NCBI GenBank assembly: GCA_903899825.1
Contig: CAIUKU010000190.1
Location: 1-33,360, forward strand
From: an uncultured Bacteroidales bacterium
GTDB taxonomy: Bacteria; Bacteroidota; Bacteroidia; Bacteroidales; JACABE01
DNA: 33,360 nucleotides
Direction: 5' to 3'
Positions within the stretch are counted from its first letter, which is position 1. Each line of letters starts with the position of its first letter. Below the pieces are notes generated by a model. That model saw only the letters and a program-made list of their open reading frames with translations. It was not told the DNA's origin and ran no database searches. Below, piece by piece: positions 16,786 through 25,536 of the stretch. The position numbers were made by a program, and so were the translations under genes.

Positions 16786-17757
16786 ATGTATGTTGCAAAA
16801 AAAATGCTAAACAAAGAACTTCAGCGAAAATACTGGAAAATGAAATTATTAGCATTTATGATGAGTAAGTCATGGAGTATAAGGTTGATTAACAATTTTT
16901 GTTCCCTAAGAAAAGGGGCTGGTATCAGGGGATTAAAATGCGAAGAGAGAGAGATACCAGGCAGAAACGGAAGTCATAAAATCCGTGTACGGATATTTAA
17001 ACCCTTAAATATGACTGATAAATTACCGGGTATGCTATACATTCACGGCGGAGGTTATATAACAGGAATTCCAGAAATTTTTTTAGATGTTATCAAAAGA
17101 TTCATGGAAGCTAAACCATGTGTAATTGTATCTCCTGACTACCGGCTTGCAATGGATGCACCCTACCCCGCAGCTTTTGATGACTGTTATGATACTTTAT
17201 TATGGCTCAAGGAAAATTCAGAAAAACTGGGAGTAATACCCAACAACTTCATTGTTGGCGGTCACAGTTCCGGTGGTGGACTTACGGCAGCAATTGCACT
17301 TAAGGCAAGAGATACTCAAGATGTTCATATTGCTTTCCAGATGCCAATCTACCCTATGATAGACGACCGTCAGTTAACGCTATCTTCATCAAACAATAAT
17401 GCCCCGGTATGGAATTCAATATCAAATAAGTATGCATGGAGTCAATATTTAAAGGATTATAAAGAAAAGTATCTTGAGATTTCTCCTTACGCAGCAGCAG
17501 CAAGAGCTAAAGATTATGCAAAGCTGCCCCCTACAATTACTTTTGTGGGAGACCTCGATCTTTTTCGGGATGAGACCCTTGAATATGTTGAAAATATGAA
17601 AAAAGCCGGCATTCCCATTGAATTTAAGCTATTTAAAGGCTGTTTTCACGCTTTCGATGTTATTGTTCCTGAAGCAAAAATAAGCAAGGATGCATGGTTC
17701 TTTCTGCTTAATGCTTACAGCGATTATATAGAAAAATATATTAAATTTAATGACTGA
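16786..17757 (+). CDS. HSL-type alpha/beta hydrolase (esterase/lipase)
   Basis: A 323-aa esterase of the hormone-sensitive-lipase family, acting on carboxylic esters. The oxyanion motif HGGG is at 87-90, the nucleophile is S161 in GHSSG, the acid is D258 in the DLFRDE motif, and the base is H288 in GCFHAFD. The conserved PDYRLA segment (117-122) is present. There is no signal peptide, although a basic, hydrophobic N-terminus could touch the membrane. It starts a tight plus-strand run of five genes: the next open frame overlaps its stop codon. The substrate is unknown; an ester of the hydrophobic compound handled by the downstream oxidoreductases is a reasonable inference. Confidence 0.92.
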   Translation: MYVAKKMLNKELQRKYWKMKLLAFMMSKSWSIRLINNFCSLRKGAGIRGLKCEEREIPGRNGSHKIRVRIFKPLNMTDKLPGMLYIHGGGYITGIPEIFLDVIKRFMEAKPCVIVSPDYRLAMDAPYPAAFDDCYDTLLWLKENSEKLGVIPNNFIVGGHSSGGGLTAAIALKARDTQDVHIAFQMPIYPMIDDRQLTLSSSNNNAPVWNSISNKYAWSQYLKDYKEKYLEISPYAAAARAKDYAKLPPTITFVGDLDLFRDETLEYVENMKKAGIPIEFKLFKGCFHAFDVIVPEAKISKDAWFFLLNAYSDYIEKYIKFND

Positions 17758-17791
17758 TTTTTACAAAACTATGTATCAAATAAAAAATAAA

Positions 17792-18208
17792 ATGAAATAT
17801 TTTAAAATCCTGTTCATCCTGTTCATTTTCATAACGGTAAAACCCTTCACTTCGAAAGGACAGCATACACTAACCATAGAAATAAGTGATCTGAGAAATA
17901 ATAATGGGCAGCTCATGCTGGCTTTCTATGATGATAAAGAAGTTAAAATAAAGGGAATCTCCCAAGCCATAAACGGGAAAAAATGTATTATTGTAATCGA
18001 AAATCTAAAGCCCGGTAAATATGCTTTTAAATACTTTCATGATGAGAACAAAAATGAAAAATTAGATGTAAATTGGATCGGGATTCCCAAAGAAGGATAT
18101 GGTTTTTCTAATAATGCAAAAGGAAGTTTTGGTCCGCCTTCTTTTGAAAAAACAATTTTAACAGTGAAGGAGAATACTACGTTAAAGTGCACTCCTTCCT
18201 ATTTTTAA
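17792..18208 (+). CDS. Exported DUF2141 family protein
   Basis: A 138-aa protein. The signal peptide starts at M 17792 (MKYFKILFILFIF) and ends near SKGQ. The mature part is one DUF2141 domain: LTIEISDLRNNNGQLMLAFYDD, then IENLKPGKYAFKYFHDENKNEKLD and a YGFSNNAKGSFGPPSF segment. The fold is beta-sandwich-like; function is not established. The frame is open to ATG 17750, which overlaps the esterase stop, and to 17771; I chose 17792 because the signal peptide begins there. Regardless of start, it is probably co-transcribed with its neighbours. Confidence 0.85.
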   Translation: MKYFKILFILFIFITVKPFTSKGQHTLTIEISDLRNNNGQLMLAFYDDKEVKIKGISQAINGKKCIIVIENLKPGKYAFKYFHDENKNEKLDVNWIGIPKEGYGFSNNAKGSFGPPSFEKTILTVKENTTLKCTPSYF

Positions 18209-18227
18209 ATTATAACTGTAACAATAT

Positions 18228-18701
18228 ATGGAGGATATAAATTTTATAACACAAAATAATTTGAATGCCAAAATTATTACAATCGACACTGTAAAAGAAT
18301 TATGGTCAAAAACATACAATACAGAAGGAAAGCCCGATTGGTCGCATATTTTACCTTATTACGCTGCTGATATTTATTTCAGGGATTCCATACAGGAAAT
18401 TCATGGAATCGAAGAATTTACAGCCATGACTGAACGACTTACAAAACGTTCAAAAGATTTAAAAATGAATATAGTCAGGGCACTTATGGAGGAGAATATT
18501 GTATTTCTCGAATGGGAAATGACCCTTAGTTTCAAAAAATATCCAAGTTCAAAATTGTTTGGTGCAAGTCGCCTGACTTTAAATAATGAAGGAAAAATTA
18601 TTGAGCAAAGAGATTATTATGATTTATGGGGCGATATTTTTGACAATATTCCAAGGTTTGCTAAAGTCTATAGAAAGTTTATGAAAAAAAAATTCGGTTG
18701 A
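18228..18701 (+). CDS. SnoaL-like / NTF2-fold protein
   Basis: A 157-aa cytoplasmic protein that looks like a SnoaL-like polyketide-cyclase fold: an N-terminal helix with KELWSKTYNTEGKPDWSHILPYYAADIYFRDS, IHGIEEFTAM, a strand with VFLEWEMTLSF, then LTLNNEGKIIEQRDYYDLWG. Such domains bind small hydrophobic molecules and include isomerases, cyclases and epoxide hydrolases as well as non-enzymes. It lies 19 bases after the DUF2141 gene and 9 before the dehydrogenase. The strongly conserved HDYYD-type end (QRDYYDLW) is often seen in copies next to SDR and flavin oxidoreductase genes. Confidence 0.8.
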   Translation: MEDINFITQNNLNAKIITIDTVKELWSKTYNTEGKPDWSHILPYYAADIYFRDSIQEIHGIEEFTAMTERLTKRSKDLKMNIVRALMEENIVFLEWEMTLSFKKYPSSKLFGASRLTLNNEGKIIEQRDYYDLWGDIFDNIPRFAKVYRKFMKKKFG

Positions 18702-18710
18702 GAAGTGCTT

Positions 18711-19670
18711 ATGAAAAAAAATAAAAAATTCTTTAAATATTTTAAAGAATATCAATGGGCTAACATATTTACAATGATTAAAAACAATCGTTCAGGGCCA
18801 AAAATTTGTAACGAAGATTTTAAGAATAAGCTCATTGTAATTACCGGCGCTACTTCCGGAATTGGATACTATACGGCCAGAAAATATGCTGCTCATGGAG
18901 CAAACATAGTTTGCATAAACCGCAATATACAGAAATCAGAAGATTTGTGCCGTGAAATTGTAAGCGATTTTGGTGTAAAATGCGATTACTTAATTGCTGA
19001 TTTGAGCAATCTAAAAGATATTTATCAGGTTGCTGAACAATTACAAAATTATAAAACCCCGATTGATGTTTTAATACATAATGCAGGGGTATATCTTACA
19101 AAAAAAGAATTAACACCTGATGGGCTTGAAAAAGTTTTTGTAGTTCACTACCTTTCCTCTTTTATTATCAATTATCTTTTAATGGATAAACTAAAATCTC
19201 AGCAAAAAGCCAGAATTATTATGGTTGGTTCTGAGGGTCATCGCTTTGCCGCATGGGGAATTCATCTTGATGATCTGAATTGGGAAAAACACAGGTATTC
19301 AGGATTAAAAAGCTACGGAACTGCTAAAACTGCCCAACTTTTATCGATGATTGTTTTTAATGAAAACTTCAAAAACTCAGGTGTTACAATTAATACGATG
19401 CATCCCGGAGCAGTTAAAACTGAAACCGGGCAGGAAAATGGACGGGTTTACCGTTGGTTTAAAAAGAATTTTATTGATAAAACATTAAAATCTCCTGAAA
19501 TTTCAGCCGAAGCATTGTATTATCTCGGCGTTTCAGAAGAGGTAGAAAATCTTAGTGGAAAATTCTTTAATCTGACCACCGAAGAAGAAGCTGCACCACC
19601 GGCTCTCGACAGAGAAGTCGCATTCGATCTTTGGAATAAAAGTTTGGAATTAGCAGGATTGCATGAGTAA
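18711..19670 (+). CDS. Short-chain dehydrogenase/reductase (retinol-dehydrogenase-like)
   Basis: A 319-aa NAD(P)-dependent oxidoreductase of the classical SDR type. The nucleotide-binding motif is TGATSGIG (45-52), followed by NAG (124-126), the catalytic S174, and Y202-x3-K206 (YGTAK). HPGAVKTE (231-238) is as in the retinol dehydrogenase 11-14/WW-domain-oxidoreductase branch. The N-terminal 35 residues are basic and aromatic, which may tether it to the membrane. ATG 18711 is preferred over GTG 18705. Substrate unknown; an alcohol or ketone of a lipid or isoprenoid is likely from family and context. Confidence 0.9.
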   Translation: MKKNKKFFKYFKEYQWANIFTMIKNNRSGPKICNEDFKNKLIVITGATSGIGYYTARKYAAHGANIVCINRNIQKSEDLCREIVSDFGVKCDYLIADLSNLKDIYQVAEQLQNYKTPIDVLIHNAGVYLTKKELTPDGLEKVFVVHYLSSFIINYLLMDKLKSQQKARIIMVGSEGHRFAAWGIHLDDLNWEKHRYSGLKSYGTAKTAQLLSMIVFNENFKNSGVTINTMHPGAVKTETGQENGRVYRWFKKNFIDKTLKSPEISAEALYYLGVSEEVENLSGKFFNLTTEEEAAPPALDREVAFDLWNKSLELAGLHE

Positions 19671-19708
19671 AAACTTACTATTCAACAGCTATTAGTTAAT
19701 AATAATTT

Positions 19709-21334
19709 ATGGAAGAAAAAAAAATTACTGAAAATACATACAATACTGTGATTGTTGGAGGCGGTATTGCCGGATTGACTTCAGCAGTTTATCTGGCACG
19801 TTCAGGACAAAAAGTATTGCTTATTGAAAAAAACAAGGAATTAGGAGGTTTGGTTAATTCATTTACCCGGGATGGTTTTCAGTTTGAAGCAGGAGTTAGA
19901 GCACTGGAGGATGCAGGCATTATTTTTCCTATGCTTAAAGATTTAGGCATTGAACTTGAATTTGTGAAAAGTCATGTATCACTCGGAATAGAAAATGATA
20001 TAATTAATATTGAAACCATAAATGATATTGAAAAATACATGCAACTTCTGGTAAAATTATTTCCTGAAAGTGAAATTGAGATCAATGTTTTTATAAAAAT
20101 CATCAGAAAAATTATGAAGCATATGGAAGTTCTTTACGGTATTGAGAATCCTGCTTTTAAAGATTTAAAACGTGATAAAAAGTATCTTTTCAGAGAACTC
20201 TTACCCTGGCTGCCAAAATTTATTTTTACTGTTGGCAAGATAAACAGAATGAATATGCCCATTGAGGATTATTTACATACAATTATAAAAAATCCTTCAT
20301 TGCGCGATATGATTGCACAGCATTTCTTCAAAAAAACACCTGCTTTTTTTGCGTTGAGTTATTTTTCATTGTATCTTGATTATTTTTATCCAAAAGGAGG
20401 AGTTGGAAAATTATCTGAGGCGCTGAAAAACAAAATCATAGAATATGGAGGCACTATAAAAACAGAAACAATAATTATTGAAGTTTTGGCAGAGAATTGT
20501 CTTGTCAGAGACCAAAACAACAGCATTTACAATTATGATAATCTTATCTGGGCTGCTGATTTGAAAACATTATATAAAATAATAGAAACACATGATTTGC
20601 CACCTGTAAACCAGGCAAAATATGAAGAAACCAAAATAAAAATGCTTCAAAACAGAGGTGGAGATTCAGTTTTTTCTTTATATCTTGAAGTAGATGAGCC
20701 ACTTGAAAGTTTTAGAAAAATTGCCCATGGACATTTCTTTTATACTCCATCAAAATCCGGTTTAGGAGAAACACACCGGAAGGAACTTAATGAACTGCTG
20801 AGTAATTTCGAAAATATCAAAAAAGAACAAATTATGAACTGGCTGGATAAATTTACCAGATTGAACACTTACGAAATTTCAATTCCGGGGCTTAAAGATC
20901 CCTCACTGGTTCCTTCAGATAAAACCGGCATTATTATCAGTTTACTTGCAGAATACGATTTGTTTAAAGCAATTCAAAAAGCAGGTTGGCTCGATGAGTT
21001 TACTTCTGAAATGGAAAATCATATGATTAATGTAATTTCAGATTCCATCTACCCGATGCTAAAAACTAAAATTATGAAACGTTTTTCTTTTACACCTTTA
21101 AGTATTCAAAATAGAGTAGGCAGCTCGGAAGGAGCTATTGTAGGCTGGTCATTTGAAAAAGCCATGCCTGTTGAAAATAAAATTCAATTTTCTGATCGTT
21201 CAGTGATGACACCCATTCCTTCAATTTATCAGGCAGGACAATGGGCATACAGTCCTGCAGGTGTACCCATGTCAATTCTTACAGGTAAATTAGCAGCAGA
21301 TAAGATTATGAAAAAAAGAAAATTTAACTCCTAA
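19709..21334 (+). CDS. FAD-dependent oxidoreductase, phytoene desaturase / carotenoid isomerase / retinol saturase-like
   Basis: A 541-aa flavoenzyme of the CrtI/CRTISO/RetSat group. The N-terminal dinucleotide-binding motif is VIVGGGIAGL (14-23) with ribose-binding E40; KELGGLVNSF (43-52) follows, and FEAGVRAL (59-66) takes the place of the usual DxG segment. The C-terminal FAD motif is IYQAGQWAYSPAGVPMSILTGKLAA. Such enzymes desaturate, saturate or isomerise conjugated polyenes. No phytoene synthase or lycopene cyclase is in the window, so a classical carotenoid pathway is not shown. It is the last gene of the five-gene run, 38 bases after the SDR gene, and converges on the TonB receptor gene. 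Confidence 0.85.
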   Translation: MEEKKITENTYNTVIVGGGIAGLTSAVYLARSGQKVLLIEKNKELGGLVNSFTRDGFQFEAGVRALEDAGIIFPMLKDLGIELEFVKSHVSLGIENDIINIETINDIEKYMQLLVKLFPESEIEINVFIKIIRKIMKHMEVLYGIENPAFKDLKRDKKYLFRELLPWLPKFIFTVGKINRMNMPIEDYLHTIIKNPSLRDMIAQHFFKKTPAFFALSYFSLYLDYFYPKGGVGKLSEALKNKIIEYGGTIKTETIIIEVLAENCLVRDQNNSIYNYDNLIWAADLKTLYKIIETHDLPPVNQAKYEETKIKMLQNRGGDSVFSLYLEVDEPLESFRKIAHGHFFYTPSKSGLGETHRKELNELLSNFENIKKEQIMNWLDKFTRLNTYEISIPGLKDPSLVPSDKTGIIISLLAEYDLFKAIQKAGWLDEFTSEMENHMINVISDSIYPMLKTKIMKRFSFTPLSIQNRVGSSEGAIVGWSFEKAMPVENKIQFSDRSVMTPIPSIYQAGQWAYSPAGVPMSILTGKLAADKIMKKRKFNS

Positions 21335-21438
21335 GCATTTTTACAAAATGACAGACGCACAACTGCCTATAATATTGGTTTTCCTATTCGAATTTGTCAT
21401 TTAATACAAAATATTTCATTTTAAACCTGGTTTATCTT

Positions 21439-23781
21439 TTAGAATTCAATTTTGTAGCTGAGGTTTGGAATAAACAAAGCTTCACGTCTTTCAACTATGG
21501 TATTAAGTGTATGATTGTACTGAAACCCGGTAAACTCTTCATACATGGTAGCATTGATTATTTTAAAAGCAATTTCATGGGCTGATTTTTTCTTATTTAT
21601 TTTATAACTGGCTGTAAAATGGGTTGTCAATGCAGGGGAAAACTGACTGGAAAATGCCTTGCTTTCATCAAATATTGCTTCTTTTGCATTGATGGACGCC
21701 ATTTGGTTTACAGGAGTATAATGGTCGCCTCCCTGATAACTCAATCGGGCATTTAAACCCAATGTATTTTGCTTGCTTTTCCCGCATTGCCATTCCTTAC
21801 CGATTAAAAAGTTAAAACTATAGTTTCTGTTGTAGCGTGTATCTCTCCAAATATTATCACCTCCTTTGTATTTTGAATTAAAGAGTGATGCCGTCAGCAT
21901 GTAATAATATCCCTTTGACAAATACTTTTCAAAGCTAACATCCAAACCATAGTTTCTTCCTTCGCCTGAGTTTTCAAGCTTCCCATTGAAGAACCAGTCA
22001 TTCTGCAAATTAATTAGCGAAAATGAACTGTCTTTAATCACTGCTACATTGAATAATTGCTGATAATATACTTCGATTTTCAAATGTGTAAATTCTGATA
22101 CACTCATATCATAAGCCAATACCAAATGATGGGATTTTGTAAAATCAAGATTCTTATTCACAGCTTCATTGCCATACAGCGTATTTTTTGTAAAATAATA
22201 ATTGATGCGTTCCAGCCGGCTGTGCAGACCATAGGCTAAACTAACTGACTGCCCGGGTGTAAACTGATATTTAATACCTAGTCTCGGTTCGATCGTATAA
22301 TGATTGTTTAAGGTAAATATTTGTGCATTGATACCGGCATTCATCCTGATTTTTTCAGTTATATCAAGGGTAGAATTGGTATAAGCTGACAATAATGTAC
22401 TGTTTCCCTTTTCATCTTCAATAGTTTGTAAAGGAATGCCGGATTGAACTGCATTTTTAAGTAATACATTATAAAAAAGTGCAGTAACCGAAAAGCCTGT
22501 TTTATTGGTATGCCTTGCACTGAATTTTGTATTGATATACGTTGAAAAAACAAGATTCCAGTTTGTATTCATCACTTTGTTTTTGGGCTGAAACTTTAGG
22601 CTGCTGTCTAATCTGTCAGTAGTAAAATCGAGTCCACTGATAGTTGCAGCGAGGCTTGTTTTTATATATTGATTATTATTTAAAAATATTTTATGACTTA
22701 TACCGCTGGCTCCCATGTATTGTTTTACATCCTGTTTCTCTTTATCAGCATCGTATTCCCATTTGCTTTTATCTGTTTTTGCGATTGCCCCGGATGCATC
22801 TGTTAAACCAATTCCCCATACAGCAAAGATACCTGCCTTTTTTGTAGGAAAATTCAACTTGAAGGACAGGTCCTGATACCTCACTCCACCGGCATTCTCA
22901 GGCATTATAGGTTCTAATAACGCCAAAGTAGAGTAGCGGTAATTAAAAAGATAGGATGAATTCTTACCTTGTTTGAAAGGACCTTCTGAAGACAGGTCAA
23001 TACCGGATAATCCGAGTTGAAAGCAGTGTTCATGTTTACTGTTATTGCCATTGCGCATAAAAATATCGAATACACCCGATAAGGCATTGCTGTATTCGGC
23101 AGGAAAAGCAGCCAGGAAAAAATCAGAATTAGCCAACAACTGACTGCTGAGGGCCGTAAGTCCTCCACCTCCAAAAGCAGCCATATCGGCAAAGTGATTT
23201 GGATTGGGGATTTCCACTCCTTCGATTTTCCATTGCAATGCCTGGGGACTGTTTCCCCTTACTACTATGGCATTGTTGCCGACATTGCTGGATACACCGG
23301 CAAAAGCCGAAACCAGTCTGGCAGGATCGTCAAAACCTCCGGCATAGCGTTTGGCTTCTTCAACACTCAACATTTTTGCACTTACAGTTGCAGTTGCATT
23401 CAGCGCTTGTTCCTTGTTAATATTGGGTTTTACAACAATCCCAGATAAAGTAGTGGCATTTTCTTTCATTGCAATATTCAGCAAAACTTCTTTTGCCGAT
23501 GAAACTTGCACTTCTCTTTCGATAAAAGTTTCATAACCTATCATACTAAACTTTAAATTGTACCTGCCAACGCTGACATTGTTCAATTGAAAATTCCCAT
23601 TGAAGTCAGTAGTAGTACCTATCAGTGGATTTGAGTTGATTATTACCACGTTTGCAAAAGCCAGGGGAGCATTGGAGGCATTATCGATAACTATTCCGCG
23701 TATTGTTTGCGTTGGTTGCTGTGAATACGACTTTACTGAAGCCGATAATACAAGCATAGAAATTAAAATGTAGCGTAACAT
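21439..23781 (-). CDS. TonB-dependent receptor with carboxypeptidase-regulatory-like domain
   Basis: A 780-aa outer-membrane transporter. The signal peptide is 1-20 (KSYSQQ). Residues about 27-108 form a CarboxypepD_reg-like sandwich (IRGIVIDNASNAPLAFANVVI...TTDFNGNFQL...MIGYE). A plug domain follows at about 115-240 (VVVRGNSP-like IVVRGNSPQALQWKIEGVEIPNPNHF), then a barrel ending in IPNLSYKIEF with terminal Phe. It is shorter than SusC-type receptors and has no SusD partner beside it, so uptake of an iron complex, cofactor or peptide is more likely than a glycan. It converges on the oxidoreductase gene with a 104-bp gap. Confidence 0.92.
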   Translation of the reverse strand: MLRYILISMLVLSASVKSYSQQPTQTIRGIVIDNASNAPLAFANVVIINSNPLIGTTTDFNGNFQLNNVSVGRYNLKFSMIGYETFIEREVQVSSAKEVLLNIAMKENATTLSGIVVKPNINKEQALNATATVSAKMLSVEEAKRYAGGFDDPARLVSAFAGVSSNVGNNAIVVRGNSPQALQWKIEGVEIPNPNHFADMAAFGGGGLTALSSQLLANSDFFLAAFPAEYSNALSGVFDIFMRNGNNSKHEHCFQLGLSGIDLSSEGPFKQGKNSSYLFNYRYSTLALLEPIMPENAGGVRYQDLSFKLNFPTKKAGIFAVWGIGLTDASGAIAKTDKSKWEYDADKEKQDVKQYMGASGISHKIFLNNNQYIKTSLAATISGLDFTTDRLDSSLKFQPKNKVMNTNWNLVFSTYINTKFSARHTNKTGFSVTALFYNVLLKNAVQSGIPLQTIEDEKGNSTLLSAYTNSTLDITEKIRMNAGINAQIFTLNNHYTIEPRLGIKYQFTPGQSVSLAYGLHSRLERINYYFTKNTLYGNEAVNKNLDFTKSHHLVLAYDMSVSEFTHLKIEVYYQQLFNVAVIKDSSFSLINLQNDWFFNGKLENSGEGRNYGLDVSFEKYLSKGYYYMLTASLFNSKYKGGDNIWRDTRYNRNYSFNFLIGKEWQCGKSKQNTLGLNARLSYQGGDHYTPVNQMASINAKEAIFDESKAFSSQFSPALTTHFTASYKINKKKSAHEIAFKIINATMYEEFTGFQYNHTLNTIVERREALFIPNLSYKIEF

Positions 23782-23815
23782 AATTTTGAATAAAATTGAT
23801 GATTGATTTTTTTTA

Positions 23816-23846
23816 CAAAAGTATATTCAATCCAACAACCCTGCAA
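23816..23846 (-). promoter_or_regulatory. Promoter of the TonB-dependent receptor gene
   Basis: On the minus strand, TTG (23846-23844), 20 bases, then TACTTTTG (23823-23816), an exact TAnnTTTG. Spacing is within the normal 17-23 range and the leader would be about 30 bases. This is the best-formed promoter in the window. Confidence 0.5.
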
Positions 23847-23980
23847 TACTGATTTATCATTATATATTCAACTAAAAATACCTTTGACGATATAGTTGGT
23901 TCCCGATTTCGGAGCTATTTCCTGTCAAGTTAAACAAGAGTTTGTTAAATGAGATCGCTGTAATTTATTTTGAGATGTTA

Positions 23981-24021
23981 CACAGAGAAACACAGAGTAG
24001 CACAGAGTATGCACAGAGAAG
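23981..24021. repeat. Tandem repeat of CACAGAG units
   Basis: Four copies of CACAGAG at 23981, 23991, 24001 and 24012, so spaced 10, 10 and 11 bases, with variable 3-4 base tails. It lies between the receptor gene start and the end of the delta-60-repeat gene. Confidence 0.85.
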
Positions 24022-24058
24022 TAAAATAAAGATGATTGTTTATTGTATTTATTTGTTT

Positions 24059-25477
24059 TTATTCTTTCACAAATTTACCGCTTATTACTTTCCCTTTATC
24101 ATTGATGAGTTGATAGTAGTAGATGCCTTGTGTGAGGTTTTGGATGTTGAGGGTAGTACTGGAGCTATTGAGTTGCTTTTGCAATACAGTTTGCCCGATG
24201 GCATTGAAAATTCTTAATTTAAAATCTTTAAACATGCCGGTATTAAAAGTGATAGAATTGGTAGCAGGGTTAGGATAAACTTTTATTTCGCATTTTTCTT
24301 TTTCCACTTCATTCACCCCGGCTGACAAACCTTTTATGCGAATGATAGGATTTACATCTTGACCATTGAAATGTGTGAAAAATCCCATAATGTAATATGT
24401 ATCATTATTGGCTTTAACGATACTATAAACATCTGGAATCATGCCTCCTAAGTTAATAAATACACCGTCAAAACCGAGACCATTAAAATAAGTTGTATCT
24501 ATAAAACCATTTGCATCTGTTTTTACAATATTATTTCGTAAATAACCCTGGTATCTTCTGAATGAACCACCTATTAAATATCCACCATCCGATGCAGGAC
24601 AAATTGTATATATAATGTGATTGCCAGCAGCAGGATTATAAGCAACAGAATTAAAATTATTAAAACTTGAATCCAGGCTACCATCTGTATTTAATCTTAT
24701 TATAACAGAATTATTCAAAGTTGTACCACCGACAATAATTTTACCATCATTCTGAACATATAAAGGAAATGACCAATAATCAGGTAGTGCTGCTCTAAAA
24801 GTAGTATCTATATTCCCAGCTGTATCTGTCCTACACATCCTGTATGCAGTAACAGCATCATAATTTGTAAAATTACCATACAATAATAATTTATCGGATG
24901 AATATTTAACAATACCCGAAATTCTATTGTTGGGATAATGCTTGAAATTAGTATCAATTTTCCCATCGGGAAAAAATTTCATAAAATATCTTTTATTATT
25001 GCTTATTATATTGCATGAGGTATCACCTCCAACAAGCATAGAACCATCAGGGGAAAAATAAGGTTTATAAAAAGACCCGCAAATATTACCTCTAAAAATA
25101 TTATTTTGCCAGCTTGTATCTGTATTAATTCCATTATAATTTAGTTTTCTAAACACATTCGTTGATAAAGAAATATAATCATTGTTGATTCTTTTTAAAT
25201 AAGGAACTACACTTGGACCGCCTTGATACTGCCAGGTAAAATCTCTACTACCATCCGGGTAAATTCTGATAATATCCGAATTAGTTGCATTATCAAAAAA
25301 GAAACCATACAACATTATTTTTCCATCAGGTTCAAAATTCAAGCCAAAAACATCTGCCCCGCTGCCAGGAGCATAAAAATTATAATTCACGTTAAATGCT
25401 GTATCTAACGTGAATGGCTGAGCATAAATTTCAGCATTTAAAATTAGAATGATAAAATATACTAAAAATCGTTTCAT
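24059..25477 (-). CDS. Secreted delta-60-repeat (DUF5122) protein with T9SS sorting domain
   Basis: A 472-aa exported protein with a signal peptide at 1-19 (AEIYAQ). The body (about 22-385) contains repeats of the delta-60 type: a PDGK-I-x-x-GG/GF turn followed some 30 residues later by IRLNTDGSLDSSF-like segments (SPDGSMLVGGD, FPDGKIDTNF, QNDGKIIVGG, LNTDGSLDSSFN, SDGGYLIGGS). This is a beta-propeller-like fold. The sorting domain is about 388-472 (IKVYPNPATNSITFNTG). Its sorting-domain DNA is nearly identical to that of the next secreted gene. Function unknown; probably surface-attached. Confidence 0.88.
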   Translation of the reverse strand: MKRFLVYFIILILNAEIYAQPFTLDTAFNVNYNFYAPGSGADVFGLNFEPDGKIMLYGFFFDNATNSDIIRIYPDGSRDFTWQYQGGPSVVPYLKRINNDYISLSTNVFRKLNYNGINTDTSWQNNIFRGNICGSFYKPYFSPDGSMLVGGDTSCNIISNNKRYFMKFFPDGKIDTNFKHYPNNRISGIVKYSSDKLLLYGNFTNYDAVTAYRMCRTDTAGNIDTTFRAALPDYWSFPLYVQNDGKIIVGGTTLNNSVIIRLNTDGSLDSSFNNFNSVAYNPAAGNHIIYTICPASDGGYLIGGSFRRYQGYLRNNIVKTDANGFIDTTYFNGLGFDGVFINLGGMIPDVYSIVKANNDTYYIMGFFTHFNGQDVNPIIRIKGLSAGVNEVEKEKCEIKVYPNPATNSITFNTGMFKDFKLRIFNAIGQTVLQKQLNSSSTTLNIQNLTQGIYYYQLINDKGKVISGKFVKE

Positions 25478-25481
25478 GCTA

Positions 25482-25489
25482 CAAATATA
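25482..25489 (-). promoter_or_regulatory. -7 element TATATTTG directly before a start codon
   Basis: Exact TAnnTTTG on the minus strand, 4 bases upstream of the ATG at 25477-25475. If used, transcription would begin at or next to the ATG, giving a leaderless mRNA. No -33 element at normal distance was seen. Confidence 0.35.
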
Positions 25490-25536
25490 TAAAAAGCAAC
25501 AGCATAATTAGTATTTATGTTGTTGTTTTTATGAAT

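Noticed and set aside
21439..23781. SusC-type glycan uptake locus
   Set aside because: The receptor is only 780 aa and no SusD-like lipoprotein or glycoside hydrolase gene is next to it.
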